Origin: Streptococcus sp. HMSC067H01
GTDB taxonomy: Bacteria > Bacillota > Bacilli > Lactobacillales > Streptococcaceae
Direction of reading: 5' to 3'
Length of the DNA stretch: 35,329 nt
Assembly (NCBI RefSeq): GCF_001814775.1
Contig: NZ_KV817784.1
Location: forward strand, 32,725-68,053
The notes under the pieces are model-generated. The model did not search any database and was not told where the DNA came from. It saw only the letters and a list, made by a program, of their open reading frames with translations. Below are positions 1 to 9,914 of this stretch, piece by piece (the first letter of the stretch is position 1; each line of letters opens with the position of its first letter). The position numbers were made by a program, and so were the translations under genes.

Positions 1-29
1 AACGAATTACCGATTTCTGTCCCACTCTC
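1..29. repeat. Partial copy of a dispersed structured intergenic repeat
   Basis: These 29 bases are identical to 6896-6924, the right arm of a long hairpin in the rluD-ffh gap. The left arm lies outside the window. Both copies sit just past the 3' end of a minus-strand gene (gdhA here, ffh there) and in the same orientation, which suggests a mobile or dispersed small element rather than chance. Confidence 0.75.
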
Positions 30-41
30 TTTTTGCATTAG

Positions 42-69
42 AAAAACTCCCCACGAATTGTGAGGAGTT
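42..69 (-). terminator. Intrinsic terminator of gdhA
   Basis: On the minus strand AACTCC-TCAC pairs with GTG-GGAGTT around a short AATTC loop and is followed by a T run. It starts about 17 bases after the gdhA stop codon. Confidence 0.8.
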
Positions 70-85
70 ATATAGTTAATAGAAA

Positions 86-1456
<1,371 letters not shown>

Positions 1457-1470
1457 TTATTACGTGAGAC

Positions 1471-1499
1471 ATTATAGCAGAATTTTTTTCCAGTGTAAA
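1471..1499 (-). promoter_or_regulatory. gdhA promoter
   Basis: Minus strand: -35 TTTACA (1494-1499), 17-base spacer, -10 TATAAT (1471-1476). It is about 40 bases upstream of the gdhA start. Confidence 0.8.
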
Positions 1500-1617
1500 G
1501 AAAAAAACGTTGAATTGTCAAAAGATTCATTCAATTTTTTAGTATGTATACTTAAACCTAGCAAAAAACGAACATTTATCAGAATTATTACTTTATTAAA
1601 TAGAAAAAAATAAAGTA

Positions 1618-1626
1618 TGGTATAAT
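1618..1626 (+). promoter_or_regulatory. Extended -10 promoter of pyrD
   Basis: TGG-TATAAT is an extended -10 element; no good -35 is visible, as is common for this promoter type in streptococci. A GGAGG ribosome site follows at 1647-1651. Confidence 0.7.
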
Positions 1627-1660
1627 AATAGAAAGAAAAGGAATCTGGAGGATCAGAATC

Positions 1661-2596
1661 ATGGTATCAACTAAAACGCAGATTGCTGGTTTTGAGTTTG
1701 ACAATTGCTTGATGAATGCGGCTGGTGTGGCTTGCATGACCATAGAGGAGTTGGAAGGAGTTAAAAACTCAGCAGCAGGAACCTTTGTCACCAAGACAGC
1801 AACCTTGGAGTTTCGTCAGGGGAATCCTGAACCACGCTATCAAGATGTTCCACTTGGTTCTATAAACTCAATGGGGCTCCCAAATAATGGTTTAGATTAT
1901 TACCTTGATTATCTTCTAGAATTACAGGAAAATGAACCTAACCGTACTTTCTTTCTCTCTTTAGTGGGAATGTCTCCAGAGGAAACTCATACCATCTTGA
2001 AAAAGGTTCAAGAAAGTGATTTCCGTGGTCTGACTGAGCTTAATCTTTCATGCCCAAATGTTCCAGGTAAACCTCAGATTGCCTATGATTTTGAAACAAC
2101 CGATCGTATCCTGTCAGAAGTCTTTGAGTATTTCACAAAACCTCTTGGAATTAAGCTTCCACCTTATTTTGATATTGTTCACTTCGACCAGGCAGCAGAA
2201 ATTTTCAACAAATACCCACTCAAGTTTGTCAATTGTGTCAACTCTATTGGAAATGGTCTTTATATAGAAGACGAGTCTGTCGTGATTCGTCCTAAGAACG
2301 GCTTTGGTGGAATTGGTGGAGAATACATTAAACCAACTGCCCTTGCCAATGTCCATGCCTTTTATCAACGCTTAAATCCTCAAATTCAAATCATCGGAAC
2401 TGGTGGAGTATTAACGGGTCGTGATGCCTTTGAACATATCCTATGTGGTGCTAGCATGGTACAAGTAGGTACTACTCTTCATAAAGAAGGTGTAGGTGCT
2501 TTTGAGCGTATTACAAGGGAACTCAAAGAAATTATGTCGGAAAAAGGATACCAAAGCCTAGAGGATTTCCGCGGAAAATTGAATTATATGGATTAA
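1661..2596 (+). CDS. pyrD: Dihydroorotate dehydrogenase A (fumarate type, class 1A)
   Basis: Oxidises dihydroorotate to orotate in pyrimidine synthesis; class 1A enzymes are soluble FMN homodimers that use fumarate as electron acceptor. The 311-residue length fits class 1A. The active-site cysteine is seen in LNLSCPN near residue 130, and the FMN-binding glycines in GFGGIGG and IGTGGV in the C-terminal half. No partner resembling the PyrK electron-transfer subunit is adjacent, which agrees with class 1A rather than 1B (often called pyrDA). holA follows after 32 bases and may be cotranscribed. Confidence 0.95.
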   Translation: MVSTKTQIAGFEFDNCLMNAAGVACMTIEELEGVKNSAAGTFVTKTATLEFRQGNPEPRYQDVPLGSINSMGLPNNGLDYYLDYLLELQENEPNRTFFLSLVGMSPEETHTILKKVQESDFRGLTELNLSCPNVPGKPQIAYDFETTDRILSEVFEYFTKPLGIKLPPYFDIVHFDQAAEIFNKYPLKFVNCVNSIGNGLYIEDESVVIRPKNGFGGIGGEYIKPTALANVHAFYQRLNPQIQIIGTGGVLTGRDAFEHILCGASMVQVGTTLHKEGVGAFERITRELKEIMSEKGYQSLEDFRGKLNYMD

Positions 2597-2628
2597 AAAG
2601 AAACTAAATTAAAAAGAAAGGAGAATAA

Positions 2629-3666
2629 ATGCTAGCCATAGAAGAAAGTCGAAAGCTATCCTTAGCGAACCTTCCTAGTTTGACCCTGTTTACAGGGGCT
2701 GATCAAGGACAGTACGACATCATGAAAGCACAAGTTCTAAAGCAAATCGGATACGATCCTGCAGATTTGAATTTTGCTTATTTTGATATGAAAGAAGTAG
2801 ACTACAAAAGCTTGGAGCTAGAGTTGGTCAGTCTTCCTTTCTTTGCGGATGAAAAAATTGTGATCCTAGATCACTTTTTGGATATTACAACTGCTAAAAA
2901 ACGCTATCTAACTGATGGTGAGCTCAAGGTCTTTGAAGACTATCTGGAAAATCCTGTAGCATCAAGTAAATTAGTAATCTTTGCTGAAGGCAAGTTAGAT
3001 AGCAAGAGACGTTTGGTCAAATTACTCAAGAGGGATGCCAAGATTTTTGAAGCTCTTGAACCAAAAGAGCAAGAGATACGTGCTTATTTTCAAAAGTGGG
3101 CTCAAGAACAAGGACTAACTTTTGATGGAAAATCCTTTGAACAGTTACTTATCAAATCAGGTTTTCAATTCAGTGAAATTCAGAAAAATCTCCTCTTTTT
3201 GCAGTCATACAAGGCTGACAGTAACATCACTGAAGAGGATATTATTCAAGCTATCCCTAAAACCTTGCAGGATAATATCTTTGACTTAACTCAGCTTATT
3301 CTCGCTAAAAAGATTGATCAGGCGCGAGATTTGGTAAAAGATTTGACCTTGCAGGGTGAAGACGAGATCAAACTGATTGCCATTATGCTGGGGCAGTTTA
3401 GACTCTATACACAAGTCAAGATTTTGGCAGAGTCAGGTCAGACGGAGTCCCAGATGGTTAGCAGTTTAGGGCATTATCTTGGTCGTAATCCCAATCCTTA
3501 CCAAATCAAGTTTGCCCTTCGAGATATGCGAGGCTTATCCTTGAATTTCTTGCAAGATTCTATTCGTTACCTGATCCAAACAGACTATCAAATTAAGACA
3601 GGAGTTTATGAAAAAAGCTACCTGTTTGAGAAGGCCTTATTACAGATTGCAAGTCAGTCAAATTGA
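2629..3666 (+). CDS. holA: DNA polymerase III delta subunit
   Basis: Delta subunit of the clamp loader, which opens the beta sliding clamp and loads it at primed sites. The 345 residues match the Gram-positive HolA length. The N-terminal part has the family pattern LTLFTGADQ near residue 20 and the SLPFFADEKIVIL segment near 80, followed by the helical collar domain (residues about 200-345). The start is supported by AAGGAG seven bases upstream. It lies between pyrD and sodA, an order I recall from S. pneumoniae. Confidence 0.93.
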   Translation: MLAIEESRKLSLANLPSLTLFTGADQGQYDIMKAQVLKQIGYDPADLNFAYFDMKEVDYKSLELELVSLPFFADEKIVILDHFLDITTAKKRYLTDGELKVFEDYLENPVASSKLVIFAEGKLDSKRRLVKLLKRDAKIFEALEPKEQEIRAYFQKWAQEQGLTFDGKSFEQLLIKSGFQFSEIQKNLLFLQSYKADSNITEEDIIQAIPKTLQDNIFDLTQLILAKKIDQARDLVKDLTLQGEDEIKLIAIMLGQFRLYTQVKILAESGQTESQMVSSLGHYLGRNPNPYQIKFALRDMRGLSLNFLQDSIRYLIQTDYQIKTGVYEKSYLFEKALLQIASQSN

Positions 3667-3675
3667 GCAAATAAC

Positions 3676-3704
3676 TTGAAAAAACGAGATGTTTACGTTA
3701 TCAT
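3676..3704 (+). promoter_or_regulatory. sodA promoter
   Basis: TTGAAA (3676-3681), 17-base spacer, TATCAT (3699-3704), 31 bases before the sodA ATG. Confidence 0.65.
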
Positions 3705-3735
3705 TTTTATATAGAAAGAAAAAGAGGTATTACAG

Positions 3736-4341
3736 ATGGCTATTATCTTACCAGATCTTCCATACGCATACGACGCTTTGGAACCATACATCGATGCTGA
3801 AACAATGCATTTGCACCATGACAAACACCACCAAGCATATGTAAATAACGCTAATGCAGCTCTTGAAAAACACCCTGAAATCGGTGAAGACCTTGAAGCT
3901 TTGCTTGCAGATGTAGATTCTATCCCAGCTGATATCCGTCAAGCGCTTATCAACAATGGTGGTGGACACTTGAACCACGCTCTTTTCTGGGAATTGATGA
4001 CTCCTGAAAAAACAGCTCCTTCAGCAGAACTTGCAGCAGCAATCGATGAAACTTTCGGTTCATTCGAAGAATTCCAAGCAGCCTTCACTGCAGCAGCAAC
4101 AACTCGTTTTGGTTCTGGATGGGCTTGGTTGGTTGTTAACAAAGAAGGTAAGCTTGAAGTAACTTCAACAGCAAACCAAGACACACCAATCTCAGAAGGT
4201 AAAAAACCAATCTTGGGCTTGGACGTTTGGGAACATGCATATTATGTGAAATACCGTAACGTTCGTCCTGACTACATCAAAGCTTTCTTCTCAGTTATTA
4301 ACTGGAATAAAGTAGACGAGCTTTACGCAGCAGCTAAATAA
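3736..4341 (+). CDS. sodA: Manganese/iron superoxide dismutase
   Basis: Cytoplasmic enzyme converting superoxide to hydrogen peroxide and oxygen; the main superoxide defence of these catalase-lacking bacteria. At 201 residues it is full length. Metal ligands are visible: His27 in MHLHHDKHH, a histidine in [10 protein letters not shown] near residue 80, and Asp and His in the C-terminal LDVWEHAYY motif. The glycine-rich FGSGWAWL segment near 128 is typical of the Mn type used by streptococci. Codon use is strongly biased, as expected for an abundant protein. It is a single-gene unit with its own promoter and terminator. Confidence 0.97.
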   Translation: MAIILPDLPYAYDALEPYIDAETMHLHHDKHHQAYVNNANAALEKHPEIGEDLEALLADVDSIPADIRQALINNGGGHLNHALFWELMTPEKTAPSAELAAAIDETFGSFEEFQAAFTAAATTRFGSGWAWLVVNKEGKLEVTSTANQDTPISEGKKPILGLDVWEHAYYVKYRNVRPDYIKAFFSVINWNKVDELYAAAK

Positions 4342-4352
4342 TCGCATTTGAT

Positions 4353-4402
4353 AACACCCCTTTTTAGTTGGATCTTGGGTCTAGCTTTAAAGGTGTTTTT
4401 TT
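4353..4402 (+). terminator. sodA terminator
   Basis: AACACC (4353-4358) pairs with GGTGTT (4392-4397) with an additional TTT/AAA stem inside, then a T7 run. Confidence 0.75.
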
Positions 4403-4441
4403 GTTTGCCTTTTTTAGAAGTAAATGTCTCATGATTTTCCT

Positions 4442-4471
4442 TTGTTGGATAGGCTTTATTTATGGTATAAT
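4442..4471 (+). promoter_or_regulatory. Promoter of the LysR-lspA-rluD operon
   Basis: TTGTTG (4442-4447), 18-base spacer, and extended -10 TGG-TATAAT (4463-4471). Confidence 0.7.
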
Positions 4472-4498
4472 GATAAGATAGAAAACGAAGGAGAAATC

Positions 4499-5407
4499 AT
4501 GAATATTCAACAATTACGCTATGTTGTAGCTATTGCTAATAGTGGTACTTTTCGTGAAGCAGCTGAGAAGATGTATGTTAGTCAACCCAGCCTATCTATC
4601 TCTGTCAGAGACTTGGAAAAGGAGCTTGGCTTTAAGATTTTCCGTAGAACCAGTTCAGGAACTTTCCTGACACGTCGAGGGATGGAATTTTATGAAAAGG
4701 CACAAGAGTTGGTTAAAGGATTTGATGTTTTCCAAAATCAGTATGCCAATCCTGAAGAGGAGAAAGATGAGTTTTCAATAGCAAGCCAGCATTATGACTT
4801 TTTACCACCGACTATTACGGCTTTTGCAAATCAGTATCCAGACTATAAGAATTTCCGTATTTTTGAATCTACAACTGTTCAGATTTTGGATGAAGTAGCC
4901 CAAGGACATAGTGAAATTGGAATTATCTACCTCAATAATCAAAACCAAAAGGGAATCATGCAACGGGTTGAAAAGTTAGGCCTTGAAGTGATTGAGTTGA
5001 TTCCTTTCCAGACGCATATCTATCTGCGTGAAGGACATCCTTTAGCCAAGAAAAAAGAGTTGGTTATGGAGGATTTGGCAGATTTACCAACAGTTCGATT
5101 CACGCAAGAAAAGGATGAGTATCTTTATTACTCAGAGAACTTTGTAGATACAAGTGCTAGCTCTCAAATGTTTAATGTAACTGACCGCGCTACCTTAAAT
5201 GGGATTCTTGAAAGAACTAATGCTTATGCGACTGGTTCTGGATTCTTAGATAGAGATAGCGTTAACGGGATCACCGTTATTCCACTAAATGATAATCTCA
5301 ATAATCGCATGGTTTATGTGAAACGTGAAGAAGTAGAATTGAGCCAAGCAGGAACTTTATTTGTAGAGGTCATGCAAGAGTATTTTAGTCAGAAGAGGAA
5401 GTCATGA
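4499..5407 (+). CDS. LysR-family regulator (CpsY/MtaR-like)
   Basis: A 302-residue LysR-type transcription factor with an N-terminal winged helix-turn-helix (residues about 3-62, including [18 protein letters not shown]) and a C-terminal effector-binding domain. It resembles the streptococcal CpsY/MtaR group, members of which affect methionine uptake and surface properties; assignment to that function is inference. A longer frame begins at 4424, but it would start before the promoter, while the ATG at 4499 has GAAGGAG just upstream and gives the standard LysR N terminus. Its stop overlaps the lspA start (ATGA), so it is translationally coupled to lspA. Confidence 0.85.
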   Translation: MNIQQLRYVVAIANSGTFREAAEKMYVSQPSLSISVRDLEKELGFKIFRRTSSGTFLTRRGMEFYEKAQELVKGFDVFQNQYANPEEEKDEFSIASQHYDFLPPTITAFANQYPDYKNFRIFESTTVQILDEVAQGHSEIGIIYLNNQNQKGIMQRVEKLGLEVIELIPFQTHIYLREGHPLAKKKELVMEDLADLPTVRFTQEKDEYLYYSENFVDTSASSQMFNVTDRATLNGILERTNAYATGSGFLDRDSVNGITVIPLNDNLNNRMVYVKREEVELSQAGTLFVEVMQEYFSQKRKS

Positions 5408-5865
5408 AAAAAAGAGGAATAGTAGCAGGAGTCATAGCAATCTTAATTGTGTTAGATCAATTGGTAAAGTCTTATGTCGTTCAGAATATTGCTCTTGGTG
5501 AAATTAAATCATGGATCCCAAATCTGGTCAGTTTGACCTATCTGCAAAATAGGGGGGCAGCCTTCTCCATTCTTCAAGATCAACAGTGGTTTTTTGCAGT
5601 AATAACTCTTGTAGTTATGGCAGGAGCTATCTGGTATTTGCATAAGCATATAGAGGATTCCCTCTGGACGGTATTTGGTTTAATGTTGATTATAGCAGGT
5701 GGTTTGGGTAACTTTATCGATCGCATCAGTCAAGGATTTGTCGTGGATATGTTCCACCTAGACTTTATCAATTTCGCGATTTTCAATGTAGCTGATAGCT
5801 ATCTGACGGTCGGAGTGATTGTATTATTACTTGCAATGCTAAAAGAGGAAATGAATGGAAATTAA
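5404..5865 (+). CDS. lspA: Lipoprotein signal peptidase (signal peptidase II)
   Basis: Membrane aspartyl protease that cuts the signal peptide from prolipoproteins after lipid is added to the cysteine. The 153-residue protein has four predicted membrane segments and the family motifs: NRGAAFS near residue 50, GNFIDR near 100 and [11 protein letters not shown] near 120, with the two catalytic aspartates in the last two. It overlaps the LysR gene by four bases and rluD by eleven, so the three genes form a tight operon. Confidence 0.96.
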   Translation: MKKRGIVAGVIAILIVLDQLVKSYVVQNIALGEIKSWIPNLVSLTYLQNRGAAFSILQDQQWFFAVITLVVMAGAIWYLHKHIEDSLWTVFGLMLIIAGGLGNFIDRISQGFVVDMFHLDFINFAIFNVADSYLTVGVIVLLLAMLKEEMNGN

Positions 5866-6745
5866 AATTGAAACAGGTGGACTACGCTTAGATAAGGCTT
5901 TGTCAGATTTGACAGAACTGTCGCGAAGTCTCGCCAATGAACAAATCAAATCAGGCCAAGTCTTGGTCAATGGTCAGGTCAAAAAAGCCAAGTATACGGT
6001 CCAAGAGGGGGATGTCATCACCTATCAAGTTCCCGAACCAGAGGTTTTAGAGTATGTAGCTGAAGATATTCCTTTAGAAATCATTTATCAGGATGAGGAT
6101 GTAGCAGTAGTCAATAAACCTCAAGGGATGGTTGTTCATCCAAGCGCTGGCCATACCAGTGGTACCTTGGTGAATGCCCTTATGTATCATATCAAAGACT
6201 TATCAGGAATCAATGGTGTGCTGCGTCCAGGGATTGTCCATCGTATTGATAAAGATACATCTGGACTCTTGATGATTGCTAAAAACGATGAAGCCCATTT
6301 AGCACTAGCTCAAGAATTGAAGGACAAAAAGTCTCTTCGGAAATATTGGGCCATCGTTCATGGGAATCTTCCCAACGACCGTGGAGTCATTGAGGCACCG
6401 ATTGGTCGTAGCGAAAAAGACCGTAAGAAACAAGCTGTGACTGCTAAAGGCAAACCAGCAGTGACCCGTTTTCAAGTCTTAGAACGTTTTGGTGATTATA
6501 CATTGCTGGAATTGCAACTGGAAACAGGACGAACTCACCAAATCCGTGTACACATGGCTTATATCGGTCATCCAGTCGCTGGTGATGAGGTATATGGCCC
6601 TCGTAAAACCTTGAAAGGACATGGGCAATTTCTCCATGCCAAGACGCTTGGATTTACCCATCCAAGAACAGGTGAAACTATGGAATTTACTGCTGATATT
6701 CCAGATATCTTTAAAGAGACTTTGGAAAAACTTCGAAATAACTAA
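5855..6745 (+). CDS. rluD: RluD-type 23S rRNA pseudouridine synthase
   Basis: Isomerises uridines to pseudouridine in large-subunit rRNA. The 296-residue protein has an N-terminal S4 RNA-binding domain (about residues 12-60) and an RluA-family catalytic domain with HRIDKDTSG near residue 128, containing the catalytic aspartate, and [11 protein letters not shown] near 225. It overlaps lspA by eleven bases, the lsp-rlu order seen in many Firmicutes. Family members differ in target uridines, so RluD specificity is inferred from similarity alone. Confidence 0.9.
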   Translation: MEIKIETGGLRLDKALSDLTELSRSLANEQIKSGQVLVNGQVKKAKYTVQEGDVITYQVPEPEVLEYVAEDIPLEIIYQDEDVAVVNKPQGMVVHPSAGHTSGTLVNALMYHIKDLSGINGVLRPGIVHRIDKDTSGLLMIAKNDEAHLALAQELKDKKSLRKYWAIVHGNLPNDRGVIEAPIGRSEKDRKKQAVTAKGKPAVTRFQVLERFGDYTLLELQLETGRTHQIRVHMAYIGHPVAGDEVYGPRKTLKGHGQFLHAKTLGFTHPRTGETMEFTADIPDIFKETLEKLRNN

Positions 6746-6748
6746 AAA

Positions 6749-6776
6749 AGAGGCTAGGACTTTTGTCCCAGCCTCT
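6749..6776 (+). terminator. Hairpin after rluD
   Basis: GAGGCTAGGAC (6750-6760) and GTCCCAGCCTC (6765-6775) form a stem with one mismatch and a TTTT loop, four bases past the rluD stop. The A-run before it and the weak T stretch after it on either strand suggest it may act in both directions. Confidence 0.65.
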
Positions 6777-6803
6777 CAATTATCTTTGGATTGTCGATCA
6801 AGA

Positions 6804-6925
6804 CGCAGTGGTTGAGTGGGCTCTTCTACGCTGATTTCATCAGCTTTTACAGCCCTACTCAACTGTGCGGAGGTGGGACGACGAAATCGAATTCTAACGA
6901 ATTACCGATTTCTGTCCCACTCTCC
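6804..6925. repeat. Structured intergenic repeat element with two long hairpins
   Basis: Two strong inverted repeats lie side by side. The first pairs GTTGAGTGGGCT (6811-6822) with AGCCCTACTCAAC (6851-6863, one bulge), capped by GCTGAT/ATCAGC and extended by CGCA/TGCG. The second pairs GTGGGAC (6873-6879) with GTCCCAC (6914-6920), GAAATCG (6883-6889) with CGATTTC (6906-6912), and AATTC with GAATT around a TAAC loop. Half of the second hairpin recurs at 1-29. I recall very similar sequence in many mitis-group intergenic regions, but not an established name. Confidence 0.8.
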
Positions 6926-6928
6926 TTT

Positions 6929-8494
6929 TTATTTGCGTTTTTTCTTAGCTTTTTTCATTTTATTGGCCATGCGTTTCATGGATTGCTTCATAGCAAATTC
7001 ACCGATTTTACCCTTGAGACCTCCACCAAACATCTGGCTCATATCAGGCATTCCTGCTCCACCAAGAGCTGAAAGGTCAGGCATACCACCTTGTCCCATC
7101 ATACCTTCAAGGGCAGACATATCCATACCCCCAGGCATATTTTTAGGAAGGTTGTTAGGGTTGATGCCCATCTGTTTCATCATCTTGTTCATGTCACCAG
7201 ACATGACACCTTGCATGAGTTGTTTAGCTTGGTTAAAGTCTTTGATGAACTTGTTGACATCGATAAAGGTATTACCAGAACCAGCTGCAATACGACGACG
7301 ACGGCTTGGAGTCAACAAATCTGGATTTTCACGTTCTTCTGGAGTCATAGATGAGACGATGGCACGTTTGCGAGCGATTTGTTTTTCATCCACCTTCATA
7401 TTTTGAAGGGCAGGATTGTTGGCCATACCTGGAATCATCTTGAGCAAATCTTCCATTGGCCCCATATTTTGCACCTGATCCAACTGGTCGATGAAATCGT
7501 TGAAATCAAAGGTGTTTTCCCGCATTTTTTCAGCCATTTCAAGGGCTTTTTGCTCATCATACTCTTGGGAAGCTTTCTCAATCAGAGTCAGCATATCCCC
7601 CATACCGAGAATACGGCTGGCCATGCGGTCTGGGTGGAAGGTTTCAATGTCGGTAATTTTTTCACCAGTACCAGTGAACTTGATTGGTTTTCCAGTGATG
7701 TGACGAACAGAAAGGGCCGCACCACCACGAGTATCACCATCAATCTTTGTCAGGATAACGCCAGTGACTTCTAGTTGAGCGTTAAATTCACGCGCAACGT
7801 TTGCAGCTTCCTGACCGATCATGGCATCGATGACCAAGAGAATCTCATTTGGTTGAGCAAGTGCTTTTACATCACGTAGCTCATTCATGAGAAGTTCGTC
7901 AATTTGCAAACGACCTGCCGTATCGATCAAAACATAGTCGTTATGGTTAGCTTTAGCTTGCTCCAAACCTTGGCGAACAATCTCAACTGCAGGAACTTCA
8001 GTACCAAGAGCAAAGACAGGTACATCAATTTGTTGTCCCAGTGTTTTCAATTGGTCGATAGCAGCAGGACGATAGATATCGGCCGCAATCATCAAAGGAC
8101 GAGCATCCTCTTCCTTTTTAAGTTTGTTAGCAAGTTTACCTGCAAAAGTTGTTTTACCAGCCCCCTGCAAACCGACCATCATGATAATAGTTGGGATTTT
8201 TGGTGACTTGATAATCTCAGCTGTGTCCGAACCAAGGACTTCTGTCAATTCTTCATTGACAATCTTGATGATTTGTTGGGCTGGATTGAGGGTATCAATC
8301 ACTTCATGTCCGACGGCACGTTCACGAACCTTCTTGATAAAATCCTTGACAACTGGCAGAGCAACATCGGCTTCTAAAAGAGCTAGACGAATTTCCTTGG
8401 TTGCTTCTTGGATATCGCTCTCTGTAATTTTTCCTTTTTTACGTAGGTTTTTAAAGACGTTCTGCAAACGTTCTGTTAAATTTTCAAATGCCAT
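6929..8494 (-). CDS. ffh: Signal recognition particle protein Ffh (SRP54)
   Basis: GTPase that binds 4.5S/scRNA and signal sequences of nascent membrane and secreted proteins and docks on FtsY (gene at 17583). The 521-residue protein has the N domain (1-90), the G domain with GLQGAGKTTF near 106, DTAGRLQ near 190 and TKIDGDTRGG near 250, and a C-terminal M domain rich in methionine (MPGGMDM, GMMGQGGMPD) that grips signal sequences. The RNA-binding MTPEERENPDLL region is near 380. It is the last gene of the ylxM operon and ends against the repeat element shared with convergent rluD. Confidence 0.97.
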   Translation of the reverse strand: MAFENLTERLQNVFKNLRKKGKITESDIQEATKEIRLALLEADVALPVVKDFIKKVRERAVGHEVIDTLNPAQQIIKIVNEELTEVLGSDTAEIIKSPKIPTIIMMVGLQGAGKTTFAGKLANKLKKEEDARPLMIAADIYRPAAIDQLKTLGQQIDVPVFALGTEVPAVEIVRQGLEQAKANHNDYVLIDTAGRLQIDELLMNELRDVKALAQPNEILLVIDAMIGQEAANVAREFNAQLEVTGVILTKIDGDTRGGAALSVRHITGKPIKFTGTGEKITDIETFHPDRMASRILGMGDMLTLIEKASQEYDEQKALEMAEKMRENTFDFNDFIDQLDQVQNMGPMEDLLKMIPGMANNPALQNMKVDEKQIARKRAIVSSMTPEERENPDLLTPSRRRRIAAGSGNTFIDVNKFIKDFNQAKQLMQGVMSGDMNKMMKQMGINPNNLPKNMPGGMDMSALEGMMGQGGMPDLSALGGAGMPDMSQMFGGGLKGKIGEFAMKQSMKRMANKMKKAKKKRK

Positions 8495-8511
8495 TATTTT
8501 CTCCTATTTTT

Positions 8512-8727
8512 TCAATTCAGTGGAAATCGTCCGAAATGTTGCAAACTCTCTAGTTCTTCGGTTGTGACTTCTTTCATGATTTCATTTGGATATCCCCAAC
8601 AGCTAAATCCTTCTTTAAGGGCTTGAGGAATAGAATCAGGTGAGAGAATTTGTAGTCTTGTAGGAAATGGTTCCTCTGCAGCTAATAGTTTGCAAGGTAT
8701 TCCTTTATAGACAACAAGATTTTCCAT
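8512..8727 (-). CDS. Small conserved-looking protein in the ylxM-ffh operon
   Basis: Not recognised. The 71-residue product begins MENLVVYKGIPCK and has no membrane segment or signal peptide. It has two cysteines, several prolines and a C-terminal acidic stretch. GGGAG lies about six bases before the ATG, it starts two bases after ylxM ends, and ffh follows after 17 bases, so it is very likely a true member of this operon. It separates the usually adjacent ylxM-ffh pair. A role linked to protein targeting is only guilt by association. Confidence 0.75.
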   Translation of the reverse strand: MENLVVYKGIPCKLLAAEEPFPTRLQILSPDSIPQALKEGFSCWGYPNEIMKEVTTEELESLQHFGRFPLN

Positions 8728-8729
8728 GA

Positions 8730-9062
8730 TTACTCCCTATTATCAATACTGGTCAAAATCTCAATTTGCTCTTGTAGAAAAGCATCCTCTGGATAACGCT
8801 CTAAGATCTGATCAAAAATCTGACTGCGGACAATGTAGTCAGAGTACATATGGAGCTTCATCTCATAGTCTTCCAGAATCTTTTCAGTTCGTTTGATATT
8901 ATCATAAACGGCCTGGCGACTGACACCGAATTCTTCAGCGATTTCAGCTAAACTATAGTCGTCTGCATAGTAGAGTTCGATATAGTTCATCTGTTTATCA
9001 GTTAAAAGAGCTGCATAAAATTCAAACAGAGCATTCATTCGATTGGTTTTTTCAATTTCCAT
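8730..9062 (-). CDS. ylxM: YlxM-family SRP-associated helix-turn-helix protein
   Basis: A 110-residue UPF0122 protein with a sigma-70 region-4-like helix-turn-helix (residues about 20-65, including [21 protein letters not shown]). YlxM is encoded beside ffh in most Firmicutes; in streptococci it has been reported to bind SRP components and stimulate SRP GTPase activity, rather than simply acting as a DNA-binding regulator. It is the first gene of the three-gene operon, with an extended -10 promoter close to the start codon. Confidence 0.9.
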   Translation of the reverse strand: MEIEKTNRMNALFEFYAALLTDKQMNYIELYYADDYSLAEIAEEFGVSRQAVYDNIKRTEKILEDYEMKLHMYSDYIVRSQIFDQILERYPEDAFLQEQIEILTSIDNRE

Positions 9063-9069
9063 AAGATTT

Positions 9070-9078
9070 ATTATACCA
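9070..9078 (-). promoter_or_regulatory. Extended -10 promoter of the ylxM-ffh operon
   Basis: Minus strand TGG-TATAAT (9070-9078) only a few bases before the ylxM start, so the 5' leader would be very short or absent. The AAGATTTATTAT stretch between leaves room for at most a weak ribosome site. Confidence 0.6.
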
Positions 9079-9110
9079 AAAAAAAGCCCAATTCGCTAGC
9101 TAGGGGCTGA
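9078..9110 (-). terminator. Terminator-like hairpin just upstream of the ylxM promoter
   Basis: On the minus strand AGCCC (from 9108) pairs with GGGCT (to 9085) around a TAGCTAGCGAATT loop and is followed by eight T residues that run directly into the ylxM -10 region. It could stop antisense transcription entering from rnc. Confidence 0.45.
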
Positions 9111-9152
9111 TTTTAGCTAGAAGTTAGAAAATGAGCTTTTCACTGTTCTTTT

Positions 9153-9181
9153 CTGACTATGAAGCCTTTTTTTGATATAAT
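9153..9181 (+). promoter_or_regulatory. rnc-smc promoter
   Basis: Extended -10 TGA-TATAAT (9173-9181) with a weak -35 CTGACT (9153-9158) at 17-base spacing. A second TATAAT at 9191-9196 could be an alternative -10. Confidence 0.6.
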
Positions 9182-9215
9182 GGATAGGATTATAATGATT
9201 TAGAAAGAGGTAGTC

Positions 9216-9914
9216 ATGAAAGAATTAGAATCAGTGTTACAAGCCCGTTTTGAGCTTGTTTTTACAGATAAAAGCTTACTTGAAACAGCTTTTACCCACA
9301 CTAGTTACGCCAATGAGCACCGCCTCTTAAAAATTTCACACAACGAACGCTTGGAATTTTTAGGAGACGCTGTTCTGCAATTATTAATTTCAGAATATCT
9401 GTTTAAAAAATACCCTAAAAAACCAGAAGGGGACTTGTCAAAACTCCGTGCTATGATTGTCCGTGAGGAGAGTTTGGCTGGTTTTGCCCGTGATTGTCAG
9501 TTTGACCAGTTTATCAAGCTTGGCAAGGGGGAGGAAAAGTCTGGGGGTCGTAACCGAGACACGATCTTGGGCGACGCCTTTGAAGCCTTTTTGGGTGCTC
9601 TGCTTTTAGATAAGGATCTACTTACGGTAAAAGAGTTTATCTACCAGGTCATGATACCGAAGGTTGAAGCTGGCGATTTTGAGATGATTAAAGACTACAA
9701 GACTCACCTCCAAGAATTACTTCAAGTCAATGGTGATGTCGATATTCGTTATCAGGTAATTTCAGAAATTGGACCCGCCCACGATAAGATGTTTGAGGTT
9801 GAAGTCCTTGTTGAGGGGCAAAGTTTAGGTTCTGGTCAAGGACGCTCCAAAAAATTAGCAGAGCAGGAAGCCGCAAAAAATGCAGTTGAGGAAGGACTGG
9901 ATTCATGTATTTAA
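9216..9914 (+). CDS. rnc: Ribonuclease III
   Basis: Double-strand-specific endoribonuclease that processes rRNA precursors and structured mRNA. The 232-residue protein has the catalytic domain with the signature [11 protein letters not shown] near residue 45 and the second acidic site [10 protein letters not shown] near 122, followed by a double-stranded-RNA-binding domain (about 155-228) ending in the [15 protein letters not shown] helix. The ribosome site GAAAGAGG precedes the ATG. It overlaps smc by ten bases, so the two are coupled. Confidence 0.97.
   Translation: MKELESVLQARFELVFTDKSLLETAFTHTSYANEHRLLKISHNERLEFLGDAVLQLLISEYLFKKYPKKPEGDLSKLRAMIVREESLAGFARDCQFDQFIKLGKGEEKSGGRNRDTILGDAFEAFLGALLLDKDLLTVKEFIYQVMIPKVEAGDFEMIKDYKTHLQELLQVNGDVDIRYQVISEIGPAHDKMFEVEVLVEGQSLGSGQGRSKKLAEQEAAKNAVEEGLDSCI

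Noticed and set aside
1515..1530. CodY-like box in the gdhA-pyrD gap (AATTGTCAAAAGATT)
   Set aside because: Three mismatches to the 15-base consensus I remember in an AT-rich gap; too weak to call.
6791..7406. Plus-strand open frames across the repeat and the ffh 3' end
   Set aside because: They are antisense to ffh and cross a structured repeat; no ribosome site or family pattern.
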